Assembly (NCBI GenBank): GCA_015501075.1
Contig: JADNYJ010000007.1
Location: 124,001-188,000 of the forward strand
DNA from: Gymnopilus junonius
Lineage: Eukaryota; Basidiomycota; Agaricomycetes; Agaricales; Galerinaceae
Length of the DNA stretch: 64,000 nucleotides
Direction of reading: 5' to 3'
The notes under the pieces are model-generated. The model was given only the letters and a program-made list of their open reading frames with translations, was not told the origin of the DNA and did no database searches. The position numbers and the translations under genes are program-made. This document shows, piece by piece, positions 11,979 through 23,300 of this stretch. Positions within the stretch are counted from its first letter, which is position 1. Each line of letters begins with the position of its first letter.

Positions 11979-13824
11979 ATGCCACCCAAATCAAAATCGA
12001 TATTTCGCCAACCCGGAGCCAACATTTCCAACTTGTCCACCGTTCTCAAAGAGATCCTCTCATCAATGACCCAGATGCAAGCGTTCATGTTTTAAGCCTT
12101 TCGAACGAGAAAATGCAAAAAAGGTGCCTTTGTTTATTTTTTGCTATTGTCTACTTAACTCTCGTCAAGGGAAATCTCGTGCTGATCTTGAGAACATCCT
12201 GTCTTCAGAAGAACTCGGAGATGACAGAAAAATATTGGCGAAGCAAGTCTTTATGGCATTTACTTTGACGATACGGACTATGATTACATGAAGCACCTGC
12301 GTACGGTGGGTATTCAAGAAGAAGGTGTCGATAGTGTTCTCATTGAGGCACCCTCAACCTCGAGACAAAAACACAGAAATAAACATAACAACGACATCGA
12401 TCTACTTGACTTGCCAGATGGCGTATTAGCATCGACGTCCGAGCTTCCTAGGACGTATGAGTCGCAACAAGCCATACCAGAAAGCATAGCTGGATTTCGG
12501 CCAGACATGGATGCCCATCTCCGTCAAGTTCTGGAAGCCCTCGAGGACGACGCCTTTGTTGACGATGGGATTGAAGATGACTTTTTCAATGAACTCGTGG
12601 CCGACGGTGAAAGAGGAAGCGACGAAGAGGTCGATTTTGAATTTACTGAGAACGGTATTGACGACAGTGCTCCGGCATCTGAGGCTGTCGACGAACTCAG
12701 CTGGGAACAAAAATTTGCTAACTTCAAAAAGAAACAGGCCCCCAAAGATGGGAGTGATGATGAATATGGTTCAGAAGGAGGCGATACTGTGGGTACCCTA
12801 CCTGCCATCTCAGTCATCGGGGGGAAAAAGAGGCGAAAGAGTACTAGCGATGCATCTGGTTATAGCATGAGTAGCTCATCTATGTACCGAAATGAAGCAT
12901 TGCAAACCCTTGATGAACGCTTTGATCAGGCATGTCTTTACTATAACTGAACAGACAGCAGCTCATCTATATACTAGATGATATCGAAAGACTATAACGA
13001 TGATGCCGAAAATGACCTTGATTCAGACGATGCATGCGACTCGGAGGATGAGGCTCCTGAACTCATTACTTCCCGCGACGATTTCGATTCTATGGTCAAT
13101 ACCTTCCTAAACGATTTTGAAATTCTTGGTCGAAAAATGAAGCCAAGGTTAGAAGGTGAAAGTGGGGTCGAGAAATTAGACATTCTGCGTCGTGCCATGG
13201 GACAAGACGACCGCGTCCGTGTTACGAACGAGGATGAGCAAGATATCGATGATGATGTGCTGATCTCTTCCCTGAAGAGGAAGACAAAAAAGACAGATGG
13301 GACTGTGAAACTATACTCAGTAGGCCCCTCGAATTTCTACTAAACCTCAATTTGAACAATTAACTTTCATTTTTGAATCAGCCACATATACAAACCTTGA
13401 GAATCACCCCCGACTTATTCGTGCTCGCGACTCCAAACCGGTACCAAAGATCGTCCTGGATCGCAAGACAGGCTTGCCTTCCGTTCTTAAACCATCTGGA
13501 AACAGTGACAAGGGTACAAATCGAGTATCTTTCGCTTCGACGTCAGAGGATACTGAAGAATCCGACGATGATGAAGGTCGAGGTACGTCACGAATCTCTA
13601 GCATCTTTTCAATGGTCTCACAGTATCAATCAGAACGTGGCCATACGGTCACTAGGCCCCGAGATGAGTCAAAGGAAGACAAGAAAGCGAGGAAGGCGGC
13701 TGTGAAAGCAGAAAGACAAGCCAAGCGAGCCGAAAAGAAAACGCTAAAGGAACAATTCGGGGCTGAGGTCAAGGATCAAAAGAAGAGGCTAGGTAACAAG
13801 GAACTTAGATTGAAGAAACTGTAG
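11979..13824 (+). CDS. LTV1: Ltv1, 40S ribosomal subunit assembly/export factor
   Basis: Ltv1 helps assemble the small-subunit head (with Enp1 and Rps3) and promotes nuclear export of pre-40S particles. The start is ATGCCACCC at 11979 (MPPKSKSIFRQPGA). Family landmarks follow: FQLVHRSQRDPLINDPDAS, GIYFDDT followed by DYDYMKHLRTVG, a long acidic middle, DDFDSMVNTFLNDFEILG, LRRAMGQDDRVR, WDCETIL, TYTNLENHPRLI, and a basic coiled C-terminus ending NKELRLKKL. Introns: 12124-12169; 12930-12977 (a GC donor, GCATGT, with TAG acceptor, between ERFDQ and MISKDY); and one near 13319-13381. Five one-base frame losses sit in homopolymers at 12019-12020 (CC), 12094-12095 (AA), 12172-12174 (AAA), 12228-12232 (A5) and 13286-13291 (A6). 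Adding one base at each restores the family sequence. Confidence 0.9.
12930..12977 (+). other. GC-AG intron in LTV1
   Basis: Coding sequence before and after this 48-nt stretch joins in frame (ERFDQ / MISKDYND), as the family requires. The 5' boundary reads CAG|GCATGT instead of GT and the 3' boundary ACTAG. The stretch contains an in-frame TGA, so it must be removed. A lost T after the G (GTCATGT-like) is possible given the error pattern in this contig. Confidence 0.6.
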
Positions 13825-14096
13825 AAAATACTGAGATTCATTCCAATGATATCTATCTCATATTATCAGCAGGTTCCATCCTGTTTACTTCATCGCGGTT
13901 TGTCTGTCTCATATAGCTCTAATTACTCGTGGCAAGTGTAGCTAGTGCCCCTTAACATTTCTTCAAGTTGTAAAGACAAAGTGACATGCATTGACGTGCC
14001 AACGAGGAAATAAAACCCTTGCTGGTGACAGCTTCAGTTTGGCTTCAAGTCAACTCAATTAATGACCACCACCTGACGTTTGACACCAATGAGAAT

Positions 14097-14738
14097 ATGG
14101 CCTCTGCCACTGAACAAGAGAGAAATGGCTCAGAGGTTGACCCCATCTGGACCACCAGCCGTACAGCAAGGCAGATATACGCCCTCGGTGAAGTGGACCA
14201 GGTAGATGATCTGCTCGCAGCATAACCTCACCGTGTTTCATTGCATTATCTAGAACATAACGCGTCTGCTGCAGCTGGCTGCATCGTCTATTTCTTTGTT
14301 AACGCTGCCTCAGACCGACTCTCCCGACATCAACCTACCCCAAGGCGAGGAGAGATCGGAGCAGTTCGTCCTGGAAGTTAGCGAATACTTCGAACGCCTT
14401 GATGTTCGTTGACTCGCCATCTCTGATTTTACCAATGCTGAGGATGATTCCAACTATAGGCGATTCAAGAAGCTATACGGTCGCAACTTGCCCATATCAG
14501 GCATTCTCGTATTGCTCCGTCTGCGATAAACGCTCCTCCTCCTGGTTTCATACCTCCTTCCCTTGGCGTCGGACTTCCGTCTGATGGTAATACCTTGAAA
14601 ACAAACCAGGGGCTTCAAGAAGAGAGAGTTGAACGGGATGCATGGAAAGGCATTTTGATGGCTCTTACGCGTATAAAGGAGGCCAGAGACAAGGACGCTG
14701 AGGAGGCTGTCAAGGAACCAAAGATGGAGGAAGGATAG
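14097..14738 (+). CDS. MED11: Mediator head-module subunit 11
   Basis: A small Mediator head subunit, with Med22 at the base of the head contacting the transcription machinery. The predicted protein starts MASATEQERNGSEVDPIWT, then an N-terminal helix RTARQIYALGEVDQNITRLL, LQLAASSISLLTLPQ, a second helix QFVLEVSEYFERLDAIQEAI, the motif SQLAHIRHSRIAPSAINAPP, and a C-terminal helix WKGILMALTRIKEARDKD. About 177 residues, in the family range. Introns at 14202-14253 and 14404-14459 (the second with a GTTCGT donor) give a clean frame. ATG 14097 was chosen over the upstream in-frame start because the homology-like segment begins there. It converges on the tubulin cofactor gene, 133 bp away. The assignment rests on the helical pattern and the basidiomycete-type SRIAPSAI segment, not on a strict signature. 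Confidence 0.72.
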
Positions 14739-14871
14739 AATGTTATTTTTTTATTATAAATTCCTTCTCAATTGCCTTTGCCGATAATACTAATAAAGTT
14801 CCAACGGAAGCTCCTCTCCAAGATTCATTTGTATACTAATCAGGGTCGAAAATGTTTCTCATCATAATCCA

Positions 14872-15376
14872 TTAAGCAGTCGCTTGCTGGACGGCCTTCT
14901 CTGCATTGATAAGCTCTTCATCGTCGATCGGCAGGCCGAATTCTTCCTTCGCCGAAGTCTTGCGTAGCAGGTAATTAGATGCTATGGTAGTGGAGCAGGC
15001 ATTACGACTTACAATAAGAGCCTGGAGGTCTTCAGCGGCCTTTCCAAGACGTGTAGTGGCGTCAACAATCATCTTCTTTGACTCTTCCACCATCTTGGTC
15101 TAATCCCGTCAAGTTAGCATTGAAGAAAAGGTATCAATCTCTGCAAACTAACAGCGTTCTTGATATCCCATTCCTCAGCGTCATTCCCCTTCTCCTTCAA
15201 CTTGTTAAGCTTCGTCTCGAGTTCGCTAGTTTCTTCGTTGTAGACTTTTGTCTCTTTCGAGAGCCTGTACGAAGATCGGTTAACCGGCGGTTGTTCTAGG
15301 CTTGCCAATAAACTTACCTTTGTACGGCAGCCGTCTTGATCTTGAGTTGTCTACGTACAGCGGCGGCATCACTCAT
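14872..15376 (-). CDS. TBCA: Tubulin-specific chaperone A (Rbl2 family)
   Basis: Binds beta-tubulin released during folding. The predicted protein of about 110 residues is a three-helix bundle: MSDAAAVRRQLKIKTAAVQR, LSKETKVYNEETSELETKL, NDAEEWDIKNA, then TKMVEESKKMIVDATTRLGK. Length and order match the family. Three phase-compatible introns at 15265-15317, 15100-15152 and 14959-15012 have GT-AG ends. No frame breaks. The gene is convergent with MED11. Confidence is high because the EEWDIKNA...MVEESKKMI segment is characteristic. Confidence 0.92.
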
Positions 15377-15816
15377 TTTTGGTTGGCGATTAAGGGAGAC
15401 TCGGAACTACAAAGATTGATGGGTTGTTTGGAGCAGAAGGCGACTGCATGGTCCTTCTTTGGTGTTCTCTTTTTAAGAAGAGTCATATATGCAACAGTTC
15501 CGAGAACCGATGCGCACATCGCTTGGAAAGTGCTCACCTCTTCATGAAAGATCAGAAGAAGGCAAGCACTGCTGATCAATAAATACTGCTCAAAAAACAC
15601 GTTTCTGGAGGTTAAGGTAGTTTCATTGCATCGTAAGATGGCACAGAAATCGTACTACAGCGTAACTACGTAGAACACAATCTCAGATTGATGGATGTGG
15701 CCGTGGAGTTCGTAAGATAGGATGTATGGAGTCCGACTGCCGGTTTATGCGCAAGCGCACAATACACAGCATAGACAAGTCGCAACGAACAAAATGTGAG
15801 GGGATAGATAGTACTA
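15377..15816. other. Intergenic, no gene recognised
   Basis: 440 bp between the tubulin cofactor start and the 3' end of the next minus-strand gene. It must contain the cofactor promoter. The short minus-strand open frame at 15373-15600 overlaps the cofactor start codon and resembles nothing I know. Confidence 0.5.
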
Positions 15817-17195
15817 CTACTGAAAGGGCACACGTAAAGTGGGATCATGAACATAGCAGGGAAGAGAGCATAACTCGTGGATAAAAAACTTCAAACACCA
15901 AGGAGCGCCTAGAAAAACACCTACAACACCGAACCCAAAAGTGCCAACGATCCGAGCTAGCGGAGTGGCGTGCATCTGGAATGGGAGAGTAGGAAGAGCA
16001 TCAAGCTCTTCGTGAGAGGAGGTTGGGCCCAGGATCCCACAATCCCTGCGAGGCTGGTCAGTTGCGGCCTGTGATGGTCGGATGACTGCAGTAAAATCCA
16101 CGGATGGCCTTGCTAATCGACTGACCGTGCTTCGCGAGCTAACGGACTAGCCGTTGCTATAAGCGCGGCGGCAACGAACAAGCACAACAGCAGGGGCATT
16201 TAGGAGATAACCGAACCGTATCGTAGATCGAACAGCAATTGCTGATAGCTTTGGGGAAGGGTGCTGGGAGATGGGGACCAAAGGATGGTGACAGAGAAAT
16301 CCACATTATTGGCAAGAGTCAAGCCCTTGTGCCGTACTTCATCCACAATGGGTGAGCGCCTGAGCACATCCGTTTGCTCGTGGACACGGAGCGACAGTCG
16401 GGTAATGAGAGAGAGGAGGATCAAGCGGCAAAACGAATAGATGGAATCAAGCGGGAGTCGAGGACAAGAGGAAGAGATGACGAGAAAAAGTGAATCTCCG
16501 AACATAAGTGTTGATCAGACACCCATGTCATCGATAGTGTGGGATTGCGCAAGGTAGGAGAGTGGGGGAGAGGATAATTCACAATAAAAATGAACTGCGG
16601 AAAAAAAATACATTGCTGGCAACGAGGGCGAGAGTCTGTGCAGGAGGATTTGTGCTTGGAGCAGGAAGCCAAAATTGAAATCCATGGTGCGGAGGTCTGC
16701 TGATTCTCGATGACATAATTGACGAAAGATGACGATGCCAGCGTGTCGGCCACAGAAGCGAGGCACGGAACCACAATTAAGTGGTCGTCGCCTCAAGCAA
16801 ACAAATGGATGGGGATGGATAGGAATGGGATTGCGATGGTGGGCTAGTCGACGGATTTAAAGAAAAGATGGAATGCAAGAAAGCGCCTCAAAGGCAGGCG
16901 AAGCACGCACTCACACGACACTCGTTAAGAGCGGGGAGATATTGCGCCTCAAGCTCTGCTCCGGGTCTTGCGTAGGTGTCGTGCCCATGAACATGCATCA
17001 ACCAAGTTCCCGATGTCCCATCATCGTCGTCTGTGTTTGTCGAGGATAACCTCCACTTCGTCGCGTCTACGGATCCAGACCATCTCGAAAATGACCACAG
17101 GCCACCATCGACCAGCTGGGGACTGTAAGCGACTGAAATGTGCAGCACGGCTGCAAGAGATAGTGAGCAGCAGAAGAGGAGGGGGAATGGACCAT
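15817..17195 (-). CDS. Signal-peptide protein, possibly PIG-X/Pbn1-like (GPI mannosyltransferase I subunit)
   Basis: The N-terminus from ATG 17195 is a strong signal peptide once one base is added to the G5 run 17181-17185: FCCSLSLAAVLHISVAYS. The luminal part includes SFSRWSGSVDATKWRLSS, LMHVHGHDTYARPGAELEAQ and a segment LLFDLRYGSGYLLNAPAVV (one base added at 16211). This is followed near the end by PFQMHATPLARIVGTFGFGV running into a hydrophobic segment, FGVVGVFLGAPWCL, and a short tail. A luminal domain ending in an LRYG...P..V..C strand pair plus a C-terminal membrane helix is the layout of PIG-X/Pbn1, which partners the GPI first mannosyltransferase in the ER. The similarity is weak and read by eye. 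Exon boundaries between 16200 and 16910 are uncertain. It could instead be an unrelated secreted or membrane protein. Confidence 0.4.
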
Positions 17196-17468
17196 GGAAA
17201 ATGTGTCGTCGATACACAGGCCTATAAGCAGGAGTTCCAACACATAATTCAGCCGACGTCGAAGGGTAGATGCGTAAAAAACAATGATGAGATGCGGTGT
17301 ATAGATAAAATGCGTGATGGTAGTCCGTGTCATAAATCAAACGCAGTTAGGGGATGATTACCTGCCCAGGCAGGGGGGAGCTCGTGTCGCAACCGTCTGA
17401 CGTCAATCACGAGAATTTTTTTTTGTAATAATTAGTCGCCAGACGGGGTCCATGATTGCAGAGGGCAA

Positions 17469-18512
17469 TCAATTGCTGAAGGCAGAGGGGGGCGCGATGG
17501 GAGCAGCGCCAGCACGGTTCAGCATCAGGGCCTCGTTGACGGTGCGGAGACGGTGAACTTCATGGTCGGCACCCTTGAGTCGGACCTCGAGTTGATCCTT
17601 GACGGCCTCTAGATATTTGATATGGCTCGTCGCTAAGATTTTGGTGTCAGCATCTCGAGTGATTGAATACGACAGAAAAGAACTGACCTCGATCGAGAAG
17701 AGAGACCTTGCTGGCTTTCTGGTTCGAAGCAGGGAGGGTTTCCTTGAGGCGGGCATACCCTTCCCTGAGCTCGTCGCGTCTGCGTTGCTCGGATTCGATA
17801 CGCTGCTTGCGGACAGTTTCGCGGCGCCTGAACGGATGAATTAGATTGATCACTAAACAGGAAAGAATGGGCGCTTACGAATCACGAGGGGCAGAGTCGT
17901 TGTTTCCAACAACAGATCCAGGTTTGAATTCCTCGTCATCGTCGTCATCAGACTCGTCGTTGCTCCTTGTAGACCGGGTGCGCTTGTGAGCAGCCGCTCG
18001 GCTGGGCCTGTTGGCGGGCACAGCAATGGGGTTGAAGCGGTGCGAGCGTGGGACAGTAGCGGCGTAGGGTACGGTGGGCGGCGAGTGAGAACCGCTGCCT
18101 CGGCTGATGCGGCCCGAAGAGGGGATGCTATCGGACGACAATTCGCCGGCGCTCAAGTTGTAGGCGAGCGTTTGGGGAGCGACGCTGCCACCTTCCGAAG
18201 GAGTGTATGGGCGTGGGGGAGAGGGAGCACCGAAAGACGACGAATACGTGTAGTCCGCCATTGGGTTCATACCGAAGTCCATGGGACCACCGGTTTGGGG
18301 CACTGAGGGATTCGTCAGACGACGTAAGGACACGGTGCAGATTGGGACTCACGATTGACAGATACACCGAGAGTGGGCGACGGAGGAGGGTACTGGAAAT
18401 AGTCGAGACCGCTGTCCATATAGTTGAATGACGAGTCGAAGGAGGACTCGGGGAAGGCGGACTTGTGGTCAAAGTCCATGGACAAGAGCTGGGAAGCGGT
18501 GGTCGTCGACAT
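17469..18512 (-). CDS. bHLH transcription factor A
   Basis: Probable nuclear DNA-binding regulator. It starts MSTTTASQLLSMDFDHKSAF, with a Ser/Pro-rich N-terminus, an acidic run (DESDDDDDEEFKPGS) and then a bHLH domain: basic region RKQRIESEQRRRDELREGYA, helix 1/loop LKETLPASNQKASKVSLLDR and helix 2 ATSHIKYLEAVKDQLEVRLK, continuing as a short coiled coil. The Glu and Arg of the basic region needed for E-box contact are present (ESEQRRR). Introns: one at 17633-17687 splits helix 2 (phase 1, before the Ala of ATSH), one lies at about 17830-17880, and one near 18300-18355. Its closest relative in the window is the bHLH gene at 23971-25037, which has an intron at the same codon and phase. The target genes cannot be told from sequence. 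Confidence 0.85.
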
Positions 18513-19170
18513 TGTTGAAGGGGGGAGCTGAAGAACGGAGAAATAGGGAGCTAAACAGGGAATAAGAACAAGGACAGGCAGAAAACAAGACTGTGTACCT
18601 GGAGAGGGGAGAGACTGCAAAGAAGAGAAACGGAGGCGGGAGGGCGGGGAGGAGAAGGGAAGACTGGGAATGGGGACTGGGAAGAGGCAGAGGGGACTAT
18701 ATAGGTAGGCGACACGAGGTATTCAAGAACGCCACAGTAATAGGATTTGGCTCAACCCACACTGACCTCCTCGCCCCGAAAACCGGCTCAGATCCCTCTA
18801 TCGCCTATCAAGATCCGAATCGTTTCCGGCCTCTCTGGGACAAAATAATTCTCTCTGTACCTCATCACAAGACCCTCAACGTTGTTTTAATCACCCAATT
18901 TAGACCGTTCTCTGTATTTTCCTCCGATCACGCTGCGCACCAATGTCCATAAGGACCTGTCTCTGCCTACCCACACTTTATTCTTCCGATGCGCTCAGAA
19001 TAGTCCTTCGTAAAGCAAACAAGGTTGTCATAATATTCAACTAGCAGACAGGTCATTAATCATGTCGTAACGTCGTGAGTGAGGTCGTAAACTTTGTCCA
19101 AAAGAGATAATAGAAAAGAGCTTCCGAGTCAAGAATCATGTCCGTGGGGAGCAAAGACCACATCCAACGC
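18513..19170. other. Intergenic: upstream region of bHLH A
   Basis: 658 bp. The part next to the bHLH start is purine-rich on the plus strand (18590-18700, many GGAGG and GGGAA groups), so the bHLH leader would be pyrimidine-rich. The rest shows no coding signal I can support. Confidence 0.45.
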
Positions 19171-20335
19171 CTAGGCATTGTAATATCCTATACCAAAACA
19201 AGTGTCAGCTCGGCCCTGCTCTGGGGTAAAAGGTTTCATCTTCCCACCTCCATAGTACGGACCCTTCATATTCGAGTAATGTTCCAATCGCTTCGAGAAA
19301 CGCCATGTCAAGAAGAACATGTAGAACTAGAAGTCCCATTTCCTTATCAGCTTGGATCCGACGAAAAATAGGCTCTATCACTTACTTGAAAGACCAGGTC
19401 CACGAGAAGTGATAATATAAAGGCAGTATTTAGACTGGAAAATCCCAAACTGCAAAAGCCGCTCGGAATAGTTCCAGAATTCGTTGCACTGGTTGTGGAA
19501 TTTGTAGAGGACCAAAGTTGACCGCCGTTGTCGCACTCCCATACAATGTTGTCTTTTCTGTGATACCGTGAACGTTAATATCGGTACAGTGGAGGGAAAT
19601 AATTTCGACTGAATGGCGCTTACCCCCGCTGGAGCTCAACTATCATGATGATCGCTCGGACCGCAGCAATCACAATTATAAACGGCCACAGGAACTTGGC
19701 CACTCGAATCCAAATGTACGATCGCTGCCGAAGCAAGTGGAAGAAAGATCAGCGTTGGAGCTCCTGTCTGGAAAAACTTTCGCGGAGAAGTACTGACATT
19801 GGACAGAGCCAACATGCTTATGATCGCAGCCGCACAGACTCCAATGCCGATACCACCGTAAATCTGCCTGTCAATCGTGAATTCAGCATCTACTACAAAG
19901 GGGCGCGGAACAACTAGGCGGTATTATTCACCATTCCGGATAGACGAAGAAGAGGAATTGACCCCTCATCAACAAGAAGAGACCCCCGGCAAGACTGTAC
20001 AACTAGGCACGGAGGAAGATAGTCAATGCTCCGACAAGTTGGCCAATCGAAACCTCAGATGGAGGAGTTCCTTACAGCGATCACGACAGCCCAGGCAATA
20101 GCACCACCCCTCTGTAAAACACAGACGAAGCAGGCGGATCAGGATATATTAACCCCTGCTGCACAAAACTAAGAGCTCACGAGAGGGAACACAAGCAAGC
20201 AATTGTCACACCTAAATCAAAGACGAGAAACAGCAGGCGACTGTTAACTGCACATTTCGGGAGTTTGAGATCAGAAAGTATGGACTTGCCACATTGGAGA
20301 AGATATTCAAATTTGGGAAGGTATAATAACTTAGT
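19171..20335 (-). CDS. Four-TM membrane protein of unknown function (5' end uncertain)
   Basis: Exons on the minus strand join into a multi-pass protein. In order: a cysteine-containing lead-in (LPKCAVNSRLLFLVFDLGVT), GGAIAWAVVIA, LAGGLFLLMRGQFLFFVYPE, IYGGIGIGVCAAAIISMLAL, then after a 73-nt intron FLWPFIIVIAAVRAIIMIVE. An ectodomain loop follows (VWECDNGGQLW ... SGFCSLGF, with Cys residues that could pair), then a helix LNTAFILSLLVDLVFQ, a cytosolic tail FYMFFLTWRFSKRLEHYSNM and a GGG/YY-rich end. Stop at 19171. The loop frame needs one base added in the TTTT run 19554-19557. I recognise this as a conserved kind of agaricomycete membrane protein but not a named family; tetraspan-like topology is inference. 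The start codon was not found; the open stretch begins near 20335. Confidence 0.55.
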
Positions 20336-23300
20336 TACACTTCAAAAGGCAAAGCAAGGTATCGCAGGGGAGATCAAGGATCAATTAAAGGATCGTCGTG
20401 CTGAATTGGCCTTTAGGGTATCCAAATGTATGTGGTCAGTAATCGTCAATTGAGCCCAGAGGCTACAGGCGTTGCCCTGGGTGGTGAGGAAAGAAGGAAT
20501 CCTGTGTGACTCTACATCATCGGTGACAGTTGTTACCGGTACCAGAGAATCATGTGACGACGTGATCAACCGCGTCAAATGATCGAAATTCGAATCAAGT
20601 GCCAACCTTTTTGACCTCCAACGTAGCTCGAGTCCCTGTCGGATACGTGTCACTGGATTTCTGAGCTGACCTCGTTGTGCATTCGCTGCATCCTTATCCA
20701 TCACACTTTTCTTTCTGGAAGGTCCATCGCAAATGCAGCATCCCAGACTTTGACTTCGGCTCTCGTATCCTCCGGTTCGCGTTCTTTTCCAACTGAAAGT
20801 ATACCCAGTACATCCTGGACCAGTCATCTCAAGGTTTCATTATCCAATCATCGTATTTGGTGCGTTTGTGGACCATAAACCATAACCCTATTCTTGAGAC
20901 AATAATAACTTGATACATCACCCTCTTTCATTCAGATCGTTTCTAATTTCTCTCTATCCACGAATAGCTCGTACCAAAATGTTGCCTTTTTAGCTCACGA
21001 TTCAGGAGCTGTTCCCAACGATTTACAGAATTTAAAATCTGGGTATGTCCTGATGAAAATTCATAAACATTGACATCATTGTACTACAGCCACCATAACT
21101 GACAACTGTGATAATTATTACTTCTCTCTTGTCATTTCTCGGGACGTCGGCGACTTCTTCATACTCGTACAAGCCATTCTCCTTCAGTCGGACCGCAGTT
21201 GTGTAATTCAATTCTCCACTGTCTCGTCGTCATATCGCTGCTTCTCTTCTTCGCTTATTATTATCGATGTATGGGAGCAATTCCTTTCATTCCCAGTCCT
21301 CAAACTTCTGGATACTGCTTATCCGTTATCCACCCCTGCATATTTGCTCTCCGTGTGTCTGCCCTGTCTTCGGTGTCTGGTTTCAACTGTATACTCATAT
21401 GCACGGCCATCCTGAACATCCCAGTATGTCCATCTTCATATCCGTTCTGCTTGCCCATCCTGGGCGCTATACTTCACTTTGGCTCTGGATTCGAGTCTGA
21501 ATTTTTGATGGGGACGGCATAGCCTACCCTTTTAGATAGAGTTTTGCAACGTGCCAAATCGCCAAGTGATCTGTCGTCCCAACAATTTGGCTCCAGAGTA
21601 GGCCCCGATTTATTTTCTCCGAGACGTCTCGATAGCTATCATCATGTTCTCCTTTGGGCCCCAATCATTGGAAATAATTGCAGCGAAATCTTTGAAGCCG
21701 TCGATCCTGCAATTTGTGCGAAGGGCTTTTCTTTTCAATCTCGAACATCCACTAAAGATTGCGGTGGCTATACATCTGTGGCGCCTCAACGTATACGATT
21801 TTCTTCATACGGCTGCATGGCTTTCTTTATGGCTAAGTCTCTGATGTTGAAGCTGCGAACGGCCTGTGGCTCGATTCGACCCAGACGTTACGGGAAACGA
21901 ATCGGTATAATCTTGTTTTCCTCCGGCGCGCTTTGGGTGTGATATCAAAATGACTCATCAACCGATGTCTCGCAAGGAACCAACCGAAAATACTCTTAAT
22001 AGGTCTTAATTTACGTTATTATCGTCGACGCAACCAATCAGCTCGGGCGGGCGTGCTGTTGTTTCCTATTCTGTGGATGATGCCTGTCACCGACATAGAT
22101 TGTCAATTACAAGTCGATATCCATGCCATTTTCGAATGGGTTAATGGTCGCCGTTGTTCGCAAGCGATCCAAGCAGAAACGGAAATTAGGTCGTAGGGTT
22201 TCTTGATATGATAAGTTCGGCAAGCTGATAATAACCGAGCATCGGGTTCGGCTGCACGAAGCTGTTTGTTTTCCACAATATTTATTCGCATCCTTCAATA
22301 TATAGATGCATTTTTCAAACAGAAATTACAGAATCTCCTCGGTTTGAGAACCCAATTCAATGGTTGTTATCATTTTTGTGCTTTGGGTGCCCGAAATGAA
22401 GTGCTTCTGACGGGAAAATGCCCTATTATAAGGAAGATGGTGGTAAAATTGAATACTAATCTAGCACAACGAAGCAGTCAGTGAGTCATAGTAAAGAGAC
22501 TCGGTGCATCATTAGGAGAAAAACATATCGAAGTTCACGGCCGCTTGGAAACACGAGGCGTCTAACACATGTCTGTCGAGGCGCGACAAGATGTTAATAT
22601 GGGTATTTTTGCTAGGCGCATGTGTTTAACTGAACGCAGAAAAGTGGAGTAATTGCCAGTCGGTTTCCGGAAAGCAACGCGACTGAAATCTAGTCGGGCT
22701 CGAGGTCTTGAAACATGAAGTACAGCGATGTAGAACACAACGCGTTATACACGTGTTGGTGTGCTTTCTAACCTCTTCAGACCATCGATAGTTACTCTAC
22801 AACCCTCGGTATCAATACCACGTATGAATACGAACAAGTTAGGAAGAAAACTGGACCTGTGGAAAGATGTACCAAGATAGGGAACAGGATTTACTTGGTT
22901 GGACAGGTGCTCTGTACTTTTTCCGTGCAATCAGCGAGAAAGATTCAAGGCCAACATTTTCAGACGATGAAGATCTTCTGGAAGGAAATCAAATTATGTG
23001 TCTAAGCAAGGAACGGTTAAGTACACACAAGTAGGCAATCGTACTCGAGAAAGTGAAGCAATTGAGCAAGCAGAAACGTAAACATTCCTTGATATCCAGC
23101 ATCTTCTTTTCCATCACCATCGTCAAGGAGCTTCGCAGACGGCATTTCATCAAGAAACGCGCCGCTTCACCATAGGCTTGTGGTCTAGAAGATGGAAGAT
23201 CCTTGCCTGGTTCTATCTGCTTCACGGATTTGACGTACTGCTTTTGAGGTTGGCATAATTTATCGCATTCAGCGAGTAGCCCAATACATCCTGCACAGGT

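Noticed and set aside
13825..14096. tRNA or small RNA between LTV1 and MED11
   Set aside because: No B-box (GGTTCGANNC) or cloverleaf pairing seen here or in the other gaps.
15373..15600. Minus-strand hydrophobic open frame upstream of tubulin cofactor A
   Set aside because: It overlaps the cofactor start codon in another frame and resembles no family; probably chance.
21199..21942. Two plus-strand open frames as small genes
   Set aside because: No domain, no good splice partners and composition like the surrounding noncoding DNA.
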